A stretch of 12,500 nucleotides of DNA, taken from assembly GCA_030674155.1 (NCBI GenBank), contig CM060342.1, forward strand, positions 25,899,382 to 25,911,881, given 5' to 3'. How positions within the stretch are numbered: the first letter of the stretch is position 1; every line of letters starts with the position of its first letter. Below the pieces are notes generated by a model. It made no database searches. It worked only from the letters and a program-made list of their open reading frames with translations, and was not told the origin of the DNA. A program made the position numbers and the translations under genes. Origin of the DNA: Stramonita haemastoma. Taxonomy: Eukaryota > Mollusca > Gastropoda > Neogastropoda > Muricidae. Below are positions 1 through 7,178 of the stretch, in pieces.

Positions 1-300
1 GAGACCGGAAGCGGAACAGGTATGAACAGGATGTGACGCACTGACCGTCAGCGCCCTCTGGGGACGCCTTGTCACGCAGACGACTCCAACCTAAACTGAT
101 CCTTTTACTTCCAACTTTGCCCTCCACCCCCGCCAACCACCGTTACCCCCTCCCTCCCCCACCGTCCCCTTCACCCCCTCACCCCCACCCCCCAGCCTCC
201 TTCTGTGTCCGTTGTGATAGATGTTTTGGAACCATTTTAGAGATGTAGAACACCAAGGAAGTTGCCAACATCATCATCATCACTGTCTGCCAACATAATA
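1..300. other. Unrecognised sequence, C-rich stretch, no gene seen
   Basis: No reading frame, RNA gene or known repeat was recognised. Positions about 118-200 form a C-rich, pyrimidine-heavy tract with several CCCCxCCC runs. A short TCATCA run lies near 270-282. The rest looks like ordinary single-copy DNA. Confidence 0.5.
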
Positions 301-392
301 GGATGCATGGCATGGGTATTGGTTTGGCGTTATTGTTTTTTTTTGTCTGTGTCCACTGTCTGTCTCTGTCTGATGACTCAATAATGAATCAT

Positions 393-541
393 GAGGAGGA
401 GGAGAAAAGGGAGGAGGAGGAGGAGGAGGAGAAGGAAGAGGAGGAAGAGGAGGAGGACAAGTACGACAAGAACAACAAGAAGAACGATGATAAGAACAAA
501 AAGAACAAAAACAGCTTTTTTTTTTTAGATGATGATGATGA
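393..541. repeat. Purine-rich GGA/GAA tract with T-run and GAT repeat
   Basis: From 393 the plus strand is almost only G and A (GGA and GAA triplets) to about 455. It then degrades into AAGAAC-like units, a T-run at 516-526, and GAT triplets at 528-541. All three plus-strand frames are open for a while only because the tract is low complexity. Acidic or poly-Ser translations are artefacts. Confidence 0.85.
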
Positions 542-608
542 CGAGGACACGACATGATGTCTGTCTTTCACCTGATGTGATGACTGACGACGCGATGATA
601 GTATCTGT

Positions 609-738
609 CTTTTGCTGTTGCTGCTGTTGCTGTTGCTGCTGCTGTTGTTGTTGCTGTATGCTGCTATTGTAGTTGTTGCTGTGCTGCTGCTTGCCGCTGT
701 TGCTGTTGCTGCTGTTGTTGTTGTTGCTGCTGCTGCTG

Positions 739-770
<32 letters not shown>

Positions 771-790
771 TTGCTGCTGCTGCAATTGCT
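609..790. repeat. Compound CTG/TTG (CAG/CAA) trinucleotide array
   Basis: A mixed CTG and TTG triplet array runs for about 180 bp. It contains a 47-bp tandem duplication: the segment starting at 698 recurs at 745 with the same order of CTG and TTG triplets. Read on the minus strand it would give poly-glutamine with CAG/CAA mixing. No flanking domain, splice-site context or conserved extension supports a coding exon, so I treat it as a microsatellite. Confidence 0.85.
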
Positions 791-1045
791 TTTGCTTTAG
801 TTGCTGTTGTTGATGCCATGCTGCTGCTGTGTTGCTTTTCTGCTATTCCGTCTGTTTGTTTGCTGCTTTTTAGAATTTTTTTTTCATTCTGTCGTCCTTT
901 CTGCTGGCTGCTGTCTTTATCTGTACTATGTCATCTTGATCTCATGCCAGTGTGTTTTTTTCCTGTATGGTACTCCGGCCCATCCGTCTCGGGTCGGGCC
1001 TAGCTATCTGTCTATGTAACAATGATCATATGAGGATGATAATTA
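791..1045. other. T-rich sequence without recognisable gene
   Basis: This T-rich stretch contains scattered CTG triplets and the segment TGTCTGTTTGTTTGC. The open frames are short and hydrophobic, as expected of T-rich DNA. Nothing was recognised. Confidence 0.4.
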
Positions 1046-1271
1046 GGAGGAGTAGTTAGAAAAGGAGGAGGAGGAAGAGAGGACAATAATACAACAAGAC
1101 AAAAAAGAACGAAGATAAGGACGACAACAGGAAAAGAGAAGAGATTTACAAAAAGATGCACACGGGACAAGATTGTAAAAAAAAAAATTAAAAGAAGAAG
1201 AAGAAGAAGAAGTAGAAGAAAGAAGAAGAAGAAGAAGAAGAAGAAGAAGAAGAAGAAAGAAGAAGAAGAAG
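1046..1271. repeat. Purine-rich tract ending in (GAA)n array
   Basis: Purine-rich DNA on the plus strand becomes an almost pure AAG triplet array at 1191-1271. The array has three short AAAG or TAG interruptions. It joins directly to a SINE C 3' fragment at its right edge. Confidence 0.9.
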
Positions 1272-1337
1272 CACATGAGTGCTTATTCCGTATCCTCGAT
1301 ATAAAAGAATAAAGAGATAAAATAAATAAATAAATAA
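1269..1337 (+). mobile_element. SINE family C, 3' end fragment (copy C4)
   Basis: The segment AGCACATGAGTGCTTATTCC, followed by a TATCCTCGATATAAAAGAA end, matches the reverse complement of the 3' ends at 5504-5550 and 11311-11355. A tail of AAAT repeats follows (1318-1337). Upstream element sequence is missing and a GAA array stands in its place. In the complete copies the base run just before AGCAC is poly-A. The array could therefore have grown from that A-run, or the fragment may be 5'-truncated at insertion. Confidence 0.75.
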
Positions 1338-1449
1338 CATTAATAAATTAGTGTCCCTCAGTCTGTATGCTTACCTGCCAGCATGTCTATTATCTGCGTG
1401 GTCTCTCCGTTCGTCAGTCTTCATTATTATCTTTTTTTTGGGGGTCACT

Positions 1450-1765
1450 CGATCCGTTTGTTTGTTTGTACGTTTGTTTGTTCGTAAATTGTGTCAGCGT
1501 TATCCTTTGCATTCCTACTCCTCAATCTGACGTCTACTGTCCGTTTAAAAAACTATCGGACTGGTTGGTTGGTGTTGCTGTGCTTGGTTGCTTGGTATGC
1601 TGGTGGTTGGTTGGTATGCTGGTTTGGTTGGCTGGTTGGTTGGCTGGTTGGTAGGTTTGCTAGTTGGTTGGCTGTTGTTGGTTGTTGATTCGTTGGTTGG
1701 TTGGTTGGTTGTTGGTTGGTTGGTTGGTTGGTTTGGTTGGTTGGTTGGTTGGTTGGTTGGTTTTA
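1450..1765. repeat. (TTTG)n then (TTGG)n imperfect repeats
   Basis: A TTTG-type stretch at about 1457-1490 precedes about 200 bp of TTGG tetranucleotides with GCTGG and TATGCTGG variants (about 1562-1761). A period-4 repeat leaves every frame open, which produces Gly-Trp-Leu-Val rich translations. These have no domain or signal of selection. Confidence 0.88.
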
Positions 1766-1867
1766 CGCTTGTCTATCGATTTGTCTGCCTGTCAGTCTTT
1801 GTGTCTCTTATCCATCAGTCTGCCTGTATGTCTTTTTTTTCTTCTTCCCCTGACTGACAAACTGTGC

Positions 1868-1935
1868 ATGCATGCTAACGCACGCATGTGCACTGACGCA
1901 TGCACTCATGCGCGTACGCACACTAACGTTCACCC
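1868..1935. repeat. Alternating purine-pyrimidine GCAYGC tract
   Basis: Loose repeats of GCATGC, ACGCA and GTGCA form a mostly alternating purine-pyrimidine tract, such as CATGCGCGTACGCACAC at about 1907-1923. Such sequence can adopt Z-DNA in principle. I see no gene here. The following 180 bp, up to the SINE, are AT-rich and unrecognised. Confidence 0.5.
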
Positions 1936-2114
1936 ATGGTGAGATTTTGCGTATGCTACCATTTTTATTTACCATTAAGGAAGCTGCATTCCAACTTCGG
2001 AGAAGAAGAAAGTAAGTGAAACACAAAGAACTTGTTTTTAAAGATATATCTTCGAATTAGGTAGTTATTATACAGTATTATGATAAACAATATCAAATGG
2101 TGCGGGTATATTTA

Positions 2115-2123
2115 ACTTTATTT
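2115..2123. repeat. Target-site duplication of SINE A copy 1 (left)
   Basis: ACTTTATTT here is repeated exactly at 2525-2533, bracketing the SINE. The sequence is AT-rich, so a chance match is possible, but it falls exactly at both element ends. Confidence 0.7.
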
Positions 2124-2524
2124 ATTTTTATACCACTTATGTCACAGCAGATTTCTCTGCGTGAAATTCGGGCTGCCCTCCCCGGGGAGAGCGCGTTGCC
2201 ACAAGTGCAGTGCCACCCAGTATTTTTTTTTCCCTTTTTCCTGTCTGCAACTGTATATTGTTTCCTGTCAGAGTGGCTTTTTCTACAGAATTTTGCCAGG
2301 GACAACCGTCTTGTTTCCGTGGGTTCTTTTACGTGCGCTAAATAATTATGTGTAACACACGGGACCTCGGTTTACCCTCTCATCCGAAAGACTAGCGCCC
2401 ACCACCACTCATGGTCTAATGGGTGGGGGAAAAGTTTTGGGCCCAAACGGGATTCAACCACTGCACACTCCGACCCGGACTTTTCGCTTTCTAGACAGGT
2501 GCATTACCTCTAGACCACCGATCC
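2124..2524 (-). mobile_element. tRNA-derived SINE, family A copy 1
   Basis: This non-autonomous retrotransposon lies on the minus strand, with its head near 2524 and its 3' end near 2124. The Pol III A box TGGTCTAGAGG is at about 2508-2518. The B box GGTTGAATCCC is at about 2452-2462 and lacks one C compared with GGTTCGAATCC, so promoter strength is probably reduced. Downstream come a hairpin-like CTCCCCGGGGAGAG segment (about 2178-2191) and a conserved AATTTTGCCAGGGACAAC block. The module containing ACACGGGACCTCGG (2357-2370) is shared with family C and with the LINE end. Copy 2 is at 5951-6352. The family resembles SINEs widespread in gastropods, by memory. It encodes no protein and depends on a LINE reverse transcriptase. 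Confidence 0.88.
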
Positions 2525-2533
2525 ACTTTATTT
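2525..2533. repeat. Target-site duplication of SINE A copy 1 (right)
   Basis: Exact partner of ACTTTATTT at 2115-2123, directly after the tRNA-like head of the SINE. Confidence 0.7.
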
Positions 2534-2571
2534 CTTTTCCCCCTTTCTTGGTTACAGCTCCGAGGTTCACA

Positions 2572-2685
2572 ATGGTGAAATATTGCGTCTGTAAGCCTGT
2601 TGGCCGAAGCTGTAACGTAGCCGCATTCCTACTTCATGATGACGCTAATATAAACACAACAGCAAGAGTGGAAAAGTGTTTTTGA
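2572..2685 (+). CDS. Possible 37-codon ORF or exon after an acceptor-like site
   Basis: The frame opens with ATG at 2572 and ends with TGA at 2683-2685. It starts MVKYCVCKPVGRSC and is not low complexity, unlike nearly all other frames here. A pyrimidine tract (2529-2549) followed by TTACAG (2552-2557) precedes it and looks like a 3' splice site. No domain was recognised. Three cysteines within the first 14 residues and one near the end could suggest a small metal-binding or secreted peptide, but that is speculation. No donor site, partner exon or promoter was found. A chance ORF in the gap between SINE A and the LINE tail remains the most likely explanation. Confidence 0.15.
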   Translation: MVKYCVCKPVGRSCNVAAFLLHDDANINTTARVEKCF

Positions 2686-2695
2686 AAAAAAGCAT

Positions 2696-2824
2696 TCATC
2701 CGTTCCTACTGGCACATATTGGTCCACTCTTGAGAAAAGCGAAACGGGTTTTTAACGTGTATGCAAGATGTTCTGTCTGCATTCGCAATTGGGACATCAG
2801 TTTATAAACTCATCCGAAGGACAC
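2696..2824 (-). mobile_element. LINE 3' tail / SINE C-like segment (copy C3)
   Basis: This segment aligns along its length with the SINE C copies at 5585-5710 and 11400-11523. Shared blocks include CATCCG/CTGTTCC, AAAGCGRARCRGG, TTTAACGTGT, ATGTTCTG and CTCATCCGAAGGAC. In minus orientation it follows the decayed LINE reading frame with no visible junction or target duplication. I therefore read it as the LINE's own 3' tail, which SINE C shares. It lacks the final ATGAGTGCTTATTCC end present in C1, C2, C4 and C5. The alternative is an independent SINE fragment that happens to abut the LINE. Confidence 0.65.
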
Positions 2825-3068
2825 CTTTACCTCTTCATCTATCCGGTAGTCCCATAGACGGGTGAGGGCACCACTGAAGATTTTGCAACCAGCTTCCTCC
2901 ACTCCCTGTGGTCTTCTACTTTCAATAGCAAAGTCGTTCCCTCCAGGCCAGTCCACTCTCTGATGTTGTCTTCTCAGTGTTTTCTGTCTGACTCTTCGTC
3001 TTCTTCTCATACTGTTCCCTATTAAACAGTCTTGGCCAGTCCATAATTATGTTTGTGTGACGTGCCCG

Positions 3069-3077
3069 GACCACTTT
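3069..3077. repeat. Target-site duplication of SINE B copy 1 (left)
   Basis: GACCACTTT is repeated exactly at 3357-3365. Collapsing the two copies rejoins the LINE codons for LKWSGHVT, which confirms the insertion boundaries. Confidence 0.92.
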
Positions 3078-3356
3078 CTGTCCCGAGCCTAAGGCTCATC
3101 AGGCCGGTGCTTATCCCGGTTTCTGTGGCGTTAAGCGACTGAGAGTCATAGACTCCCCCCCGGATAGGACGCCAGTCTATCGCAGGGTTAACCCCCAACA
3201 CAAGGTTGGTACCCCTTTTACACCTGGGTGGGGTGAGAAAATAGCCGTAAAGTACCTTTTCCAAGGGCACAACGCCATAGCCGAAAGCTGGGATCGAACC
3301 CGCAACCTTTAGATTACGAGTCCAACGCCCTAACCACTAGACTACAGCGGCGGCTT
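3078..3356 (-). mobile_element. tRNA-Thr-like SINE, family B copy 1
   Basis: This minus-strand SINE is inserted in the LINE. The head AGCCGCCGCTGTAGTCTAGT starts near 3356 and resembles a tRNA. The A box TAGTCTAGTGG is at about 3334-3344 and the B box GGTTCGATCCC at about 3290-3300. Between them is an anticodon stem-loop with loop CTCGTAA, giving anticodon CGU, which reads threonine ACG. The body carries CTATGGCG, ACCCCAACC-like and CCAGTCTATCGCAGGG blocks (plus-strand sense near 3171-3187) and ends with GGGACAG. The 3' end here has no A-rich tail before the duplication. Copy 2 at 9691-9978 is about 95% identical by eye, so the family moved fairly recently. No protein is encoded. Confidence 0.92.
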
Positions 3357-3365
3357 GACCACTTT
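3357..3365. repeat. Target-site duplication of SINE B copy 1 (right)
   Basis: GACCACTTT, the exact partner of 3069-3077. Confidence 0.92.
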
Positions 3366-3994
3366 AGTTTGGGTTTTTTTCCCCACAGAAGTCAAGAGTT
3401 TTTCATATGGTTCAATGGCGTTTATGATTCTGTTTTCACTTCCTCATTAGTGATGTGATCCCTGTATGAACTACCGAGGAGTTTGCGAAAGCATCTCATC
3501 TCCATTGCCTGTATCCTTCTTTCAATGTCTGCTGCTATGGTCCATGTTTCACATGCGTGCAAAAATATGGACATGATCAGGGAACGCGTCAGTCTGATCT
3601 TGAAGCCGATGGCGATGTTCTTGTTATTCCAGAGGACTTTAAGTTTGTCATTGCAGCTGTGGTCTGGGCTATCCTGGAGAGACTTTCAGGTTTTGTCTTT
3701 TATCCCATACTTTAGCTCCTAGATATTTAAAGCTATGGACGTCTCGATTTTTTGCCATCTATAATTATGACATTGCTGATGCCATTGGCACTATTTGTCA
3801 TCAGCTGGGTTTTCTCTGCACTGATCTGCATGCCATAATGTTGATGGTTAAAGGTGATTTACCAGGCTGACTTGCTCTTGCTCTTCTCCAGCTAGGCCGT
3901 CAATGTCGTCGGCAAAATGTTATGTTTGTGATTGTCCTGCCTCCAATGCATCAGTTCTGCTTTAACTATGTTTCTTAAAAGTATCAACAGGTCT

Positions 3995-4048
3995 ATCTAA
4001 AAACAAACAAGCAAACAAACAGACAAGCAAGCAAACAAACAAACACAC
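3995..4048. repeat. (AAAC)n / (AAGC)n imperfect repeat
   Basis: AAAC, AAGC and AGAC tetranucleotides at the 5'-truncated edge of the LINE. The tract may mark the region where the LINE inserted. Confidence 0.8.
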
Positions 4049-4049
4049 A

Positions 4050-5110
4050 TTCAAGGAATATAAAAAAAAGGAAGTTGCAAAGGTTACTTTAAAATGAGGA
4101 GATGGAAGAAGGATAACATCACCAGATAATTTCAGCCTCGTGGACACGTACAACAAGTCAGAATACTGTGATCTAAACGCAAACTTACCACCGAAAAAGT
4201 ACACCGGATTTTTTTTTCTTTTCGCTGCTTCATCCTCTGTGGCACTCCTATCCTGCTTTTCCCCACATACTCATTTCAATCTCTCTGCCCCAAGCCAAAC
4301 TCAGAATTCTTTATGTTGCCTCCTCAGGATGGGGAGAGTGCACAGGGAGCCCATAAATGTAAGGCATCAATGGGGCCACCAACCAGAGAGGCCCCGCACT
4401 GCTGCTGGGTCACTTAAAGTGATGGTCAGTGGTGTACCTGTGTTCTGAGCGAACATACGCAGGACACCACCTACTCAAGCTCCCTACTGATGACGGTAAT
4501 AGCTCAGTCACGGAGCCAGACTGTACGAAACGACTACCTAGGATCAGGAGGAGAGGGGGGGGGGGTACAGGGGGAGGGAGGGGTACCACCAACAATGTCC
4601 ATCCTACGACTTTCTACAGTGAACCTCCAACCGCGAAGAAAGCTCTGACGCAAACTCACCCCATACACAGAAAATGTATGAAGAAACTGAAACGGAGATC
4701 TATCTCTATTGAGACCATAGCGATCAAGACTATACAACAATCTGCGGCAATTTTCTTTTATCGCATGATGATTAATGATGACGATGTAAAGAATCACCTG
4801 CTTTGGACTACGTGACGGGGCTATAATCTTCTGCTTCCTACCATAATGTGTCCTGACGTCATCCAAGGCCCTGAGAGATACAGTGTACACCTGCAAGAAA
4901 TGGTCAGGTGATGAGCAATTCAAAATTGCGAAGTCAACACCCGCTTTCACAACTCACAATTTTCCCCGAAAAATGGTATGGAAGCTCGACCTTTGATCGC
5001 AGACTACGCCAGTCATCCTTCCCAATAACTAAGTACCACTCATCTCACGGGGTGGTGGAAACCAGCCTTCCCCGAGTCAAATAATCATATGTGTCCCACT
5101 TCCAATTAGC
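4050..5110. other. Unrecognised, moderately complex sequence
   Basis: About 1 kb of non-repetitive sequence of mixed composition, with a G-rich patch at 4552-4583. Open frames of 100-140 codons exist on both strands (for example 4429-4815 plus and 4534-4950 minus). They overlap each other, lack recognisable domains, and partly translate the G/C-run into Pro or Gly. I found no convincing exon. This block and 6360-6890 are the main stretches where host single-copy sequence may survive. Confidence 0.4.
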
Positions 5111-5187
5111 CCTCCTGTGGATGGGATATCGAAACATGCTCTGGTTGAACTGACCTTCCAGACCGTAACCACTGCACCAAGGGTTGT
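5040..5187 (-). mobile_element. Possible tRNA-headed SINE relic (different family)
   Basis: On the minus strand an exact A-box match TGGTGCAGTGG lies at 5169-5179. A degenerate B box GTTTCGATATCCC lies at 5123-5135 and starts 44 bases after the A-box start, the same spacing as in a canonical tRNA (positions 8 and 52). The sequence is not related to families A, B or C. Downstream sequence (GGAAGTGGGACAC, CACCCCGTGAGATGAGTGG) reads like a SINE body but has no second copy in this window. Two weak boxes can occur by chance. Confidence 0.45.
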
Positions 5188-5397
5188 TCAGAGTAAAAAA
5201 AATATTGTGATATAATTCGACCATGCTACTGGAAAAAAGCACGCAAAGAGAAAAAAGAAATGATATATAAATGATGCGTGTGTGTACATTCTAATTTGCT
5301 AAAAACTATTAAATTGTTATTGCTTGCTTGTGTGTTGTATAGGTCGAATGCGAGTGCTTTTTTTCCCAAGATATAGGCTATATTAATTCCATGTCTT

Positions 5398-5442
<45 letters not shown>

Positions 5443-5450
5443 TCATCATC
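5398..5450. repeat. (ATC)n microsatellite
   Basis: About 14 perfect ATC triplets, then TCATCATC after one slip. Followed by a short (AG)n at 5470-5485. Confidence 0.95.
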
Positions 5451-5485
5451 AAAATTATAGACAGAAACAAAGAGAGAGAGAGAGA

Positions 5486-5710
5486 TTTGATTTGATTTGA
5501 TTTATTCTTTTATATCGAGGATAATGGGATAAGCACTCTTGTGCTTTTTTCCATCCAGTCCCCGTGTGTATGCATTTTTGTAAATGTCATCTCTTCCCAC
5601 CGGCACACGATGGCCTACTCTTACGAAAAGCGGAACAGGATTTAACGTGTGCGCAAGGTGTTCTGCGTGCGTTCGCACACGGGGCCTCGGTTTAAAGTCT
5701 CATACGAAGA
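5486..5710 (-). mobile_element. SINE family C copy C2, head replaced by simple repeat
   Basis: In minus orientation the element runs from the shared module (CGTATGAGACTTTAAACC, about 5688-5705) through GCACACGGGG, CGTTAAATCC and CCGGTGGGAAGAG. It ends in GCACAAGAGTGCTTATCCC and the conserved CCTCGATATAAAAGAA end. The 3' tail is an AAATC repeat (5486-5503). The tRNA-like head expected beyond 5710 is missing, and an AGAC/GA-rich simple repeat starts there. It aligns well with C1 at 11288-11597. Confidence 0.85.
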
Positions 5711-5830
5711 GAGAGCACACGAGAAGAGACAAGACACAGAGAGAAGACAGACAGAAACAGACAAACAAGAAATAGGGACAGAGACTGACAAAGAGAAGAC
5801 AGACGGGACAGAGAGAAAGACAGGGACATT
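5708..5830. repeat. Imperfect AGAC / AGAGA repeat tract
   Basis: Loose AGACAGA, GAGACAAG and AGAGAAAGAC units replace the 5' part of the adjacent SINE C. The next 120 bases, to SINE A copy 2, are AT-rich and unrecognised. Confidence 0.75.
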
Positions 5831-5950
5831 GCTAAGCTTACTATATTGATAAAACTTGCAAAGCCCACCACAGTAACATATGTCTGAAGGAAAAATAAAA
5901 TCACTGAAATCAATAATATATGTATGTATATTTTTGTTATATATAATATA

Positions 5951-6352
5951 ATTTTTTTTATGCCCCTTTATGCAAACGGATTTCTCTGCATGAAATTCGA
6001 GCTGCTCTCCCGGGGAGAGCGCGCTGCCACAAGTGCAGCGCCACCCATTATTTTTCTTTTCCTGTCTGCAGCTGTATTTGTTTTCCTATCAGCGTGGCTT
6101 CTTTTCTTCAGAATTTTTGCCAGGGACAACTCTCTTGTTGCCGTGGTTCTTTTACGTACGTTTAAATAATATGTGTGACACACAGGACCTGGGTTTATCG
6201 TCTCACCGGAAAGACTAGCACCCATACCACCACTCTGGTCTAATGATGGGGGAAAGGTTTTGGCCCAAACAGGATTCGAACCACTGTACACTCCTACCTG
6301 GACTTTTCGCTTTCTAGGTGAGGCGCGTTACCTCTAGACCACCGACCCAGCT
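5951..6352 (-). mobile_element. tRNA-derived SINE, family A copy 2
   Basis: This copy aligns end to end with copy 1 at 2124-2524. The A box TGGTCTAGAGG is at about 6334-6344. The B box GGTTCGAATCC is intact at about 6273-6283, unlike the damaged box in copy 1. Also present are the CTCCCGGGGAGAG palindrome (about 6006-6018), AATTTTTGCCAGGGACAAC (6112-6130) and the shared module at about 6181-6216. The two copies differ at many sites (roughly 80-85% identical by eye), so this family is older than B. I found no convincing target-site duplication; only ATAATA recurs on both sides (5943-5948 and 6356-6361). No protein is encoded. Confidence 0.88.
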
Positions 6353-6359
6353 AACATAA

Positions 6360-6890
6360 TACATACATAACAGACAATCATCCCTACCAGCCCAAATTCT
6401 CACTATTCGTCACACCCTCACCACGGAGGACAAAATAACAATAAAAGTATAATGACTTCCATCACTCCTGAACAACACCCTCCTCCATTCTGGCTTAATT
6501 AACCAATCAGAGGCCGCCTTCTATCAGAAACACGTGATATCTGCGTCATCCTCCCATTTCCTGTTCAGACCGGAAACGCATGTAACTCCTGAAGAACAAG
6601 ACATTGGGTGCTTGCAGACTGTGACGACCTGCAGGACTGATGGAGATAATTCTTCATTTCCTTTTTTCGTGTGGTGGCAGTTTGCTGCCCCAAAGACTTT
6701 TTCCTTGCTGAAGAATTAGGTTTACTTGGTGATTATGTGTGCAAGGTTGATACCTGATGGGCCAGACATGTAGGACATGAGAGGAAGGGAAGGCTACACA
6801 TGGACTCCCATTTCGCAGTGGGCTGAGAGACTCGACTGGCGGATCACGATGTTGTGTCTAAGGAATTAAAGCAGAGAGTCAACTTGTACT
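6360..6890. other. Unique-looking block, possible old solo LTR
   Basis: This is one of the two larger complex stretches without simple repeats. It holds the promoter-like motif cluster (6500-6578) and, about 290 bp later, ATTAAA (6865-6870) followed by a TTGTACTCTTGTTTCTC pyrimidine/GT-rich stretch. That order (enhancer-like sites, then poly(A) signal and GT-rich element) is what an LTR would show. No TG...CA ends, flanking duplication or internal retroviral domain is visible, and the right edge dissolves into TTC repeats. A host promoter, or chance, remains possible. Confidence 0.3.
6500..6578. promoter_or_regulatory. Promoter-like cluster of transcription-factor motifs
   Basis: Within 75 bp there is an ACCAATCAG CCAAT box (6502-6510), a perfect palindromic E-box CACGTG (6531-6536), and TGCGTCA (6542-6548, reverse of a TGACGCA CRE/AP-1-like site). 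Two ETS-type GGAA sites follow: CAGGAAA on the minus strand (6557-6563) and ACCGGAAAC (6569-6577). No TATA box is evident. Such clusters are typical of TATA-less host promoters and also of retroelement LTRs. The downstream 290 bp have no clear first exon. Confidence 0.35.
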
Positions 6891-7147
6891 CTTGTTTCTC
6901 CTTTGTTCTTCCACTCCGCCTCCTATTTTCCCCTCCTCCTCTTCGTCTTATTGTTGTTCTTGATCATATTCTACTTCCCTCTTTTCTTCCTCCCCACTCA
7001 CCCCTTCCTCTTCTTCCTCTTCGTCTTCCTACATCTTGTTTTTCTTGTTTTTGTTGCTTTTGTTGTTGTTGTTGTTCTTCTTCTTCTTCTTCTTTCTTCT
7101 CTTCTTCTTCTTTTTCTTCTTCTTCTTCTTCTTTATCATCATCTTCT

Positions 7148-7178
<31 letters not shown>

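Larger units (their letters stand above)
2825..3960 (-). mobile_element. Decayed, 5'-truncated non-LTR retrotransposon (LINE), RT and C-terminal part
   Basis: Read on the minus strand, the fragment starts in the reverse-transcriptase palm. FADDIDGLAG is encoded at about 3887-3916, where FADD carries the catalytic aspartates of the YADD-type motif. Next come thumb-like blocks FKYLGAKVWD (about 3703-3732), HACETWTIAADIERRIQAME (about 3507-3566) and KLLGSSYRDHITNEEV (about 3444-3493). The typical C-terminal region is LKWSGHVT, followed after the nested SINE by a basic MRRRRRVRQ segment at 2984-3010. The frame is broken by stop codons and shifts. One shift sits just before FADD, and SINE B copy 1 interrupts it at 3069-3365. 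The endonuclease and the N-terminal RT are absent, as expected from 5' truncation at insertion. The protein would have made cDNA at the target site. The blocks resemble an RTE- or jockey-like clade common in molluscs and corals; I am not sure which. Confidence 0.85.

Noticed and set aside
525..785. Minus-strand poly-glutamine protein
   Set aside because: Almost all residues come from the CAG/CAA microsatellite and the flanks match no known domain. Kept only as a low-interest check.
1367..1942. Gly-Trp-Leu-Val rich membrane-like proteins over the TTGG repeat
   Set aside because: A period-4 repeat cycles through all frames and gives hydrophobic translations automatically.
2093..2355. ORFs of 64-107 codons at 2093-2355 and 5924-6291
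   Set aside because: They are translations of SINE A copies in either strand; similarity between them reflects the repeat.
3022..3270. 82-codon minus-strand ORF, with a similar 89-codon ORF at 9691-9960
   Set aside because: The two proteins look conserved only because they are translations of the two SINE B copies.
3290..3356. A tRNA-Thr gene (and its twin at 9913-9978)
   Set aside because: The tRNA-like part has A and B boxes and an anticodon arm, but it continues into a SINE body with target-site duplications at both copies. It is a SINE head, not a tRNA gene.
4429..4950. Overlapping ORFs of 128 codons (plus) and 138 codons (minus)
   Set aside because: They lie antisense to each other, partly translate a G-run, and show no recognisable domain, start context or splice signals.
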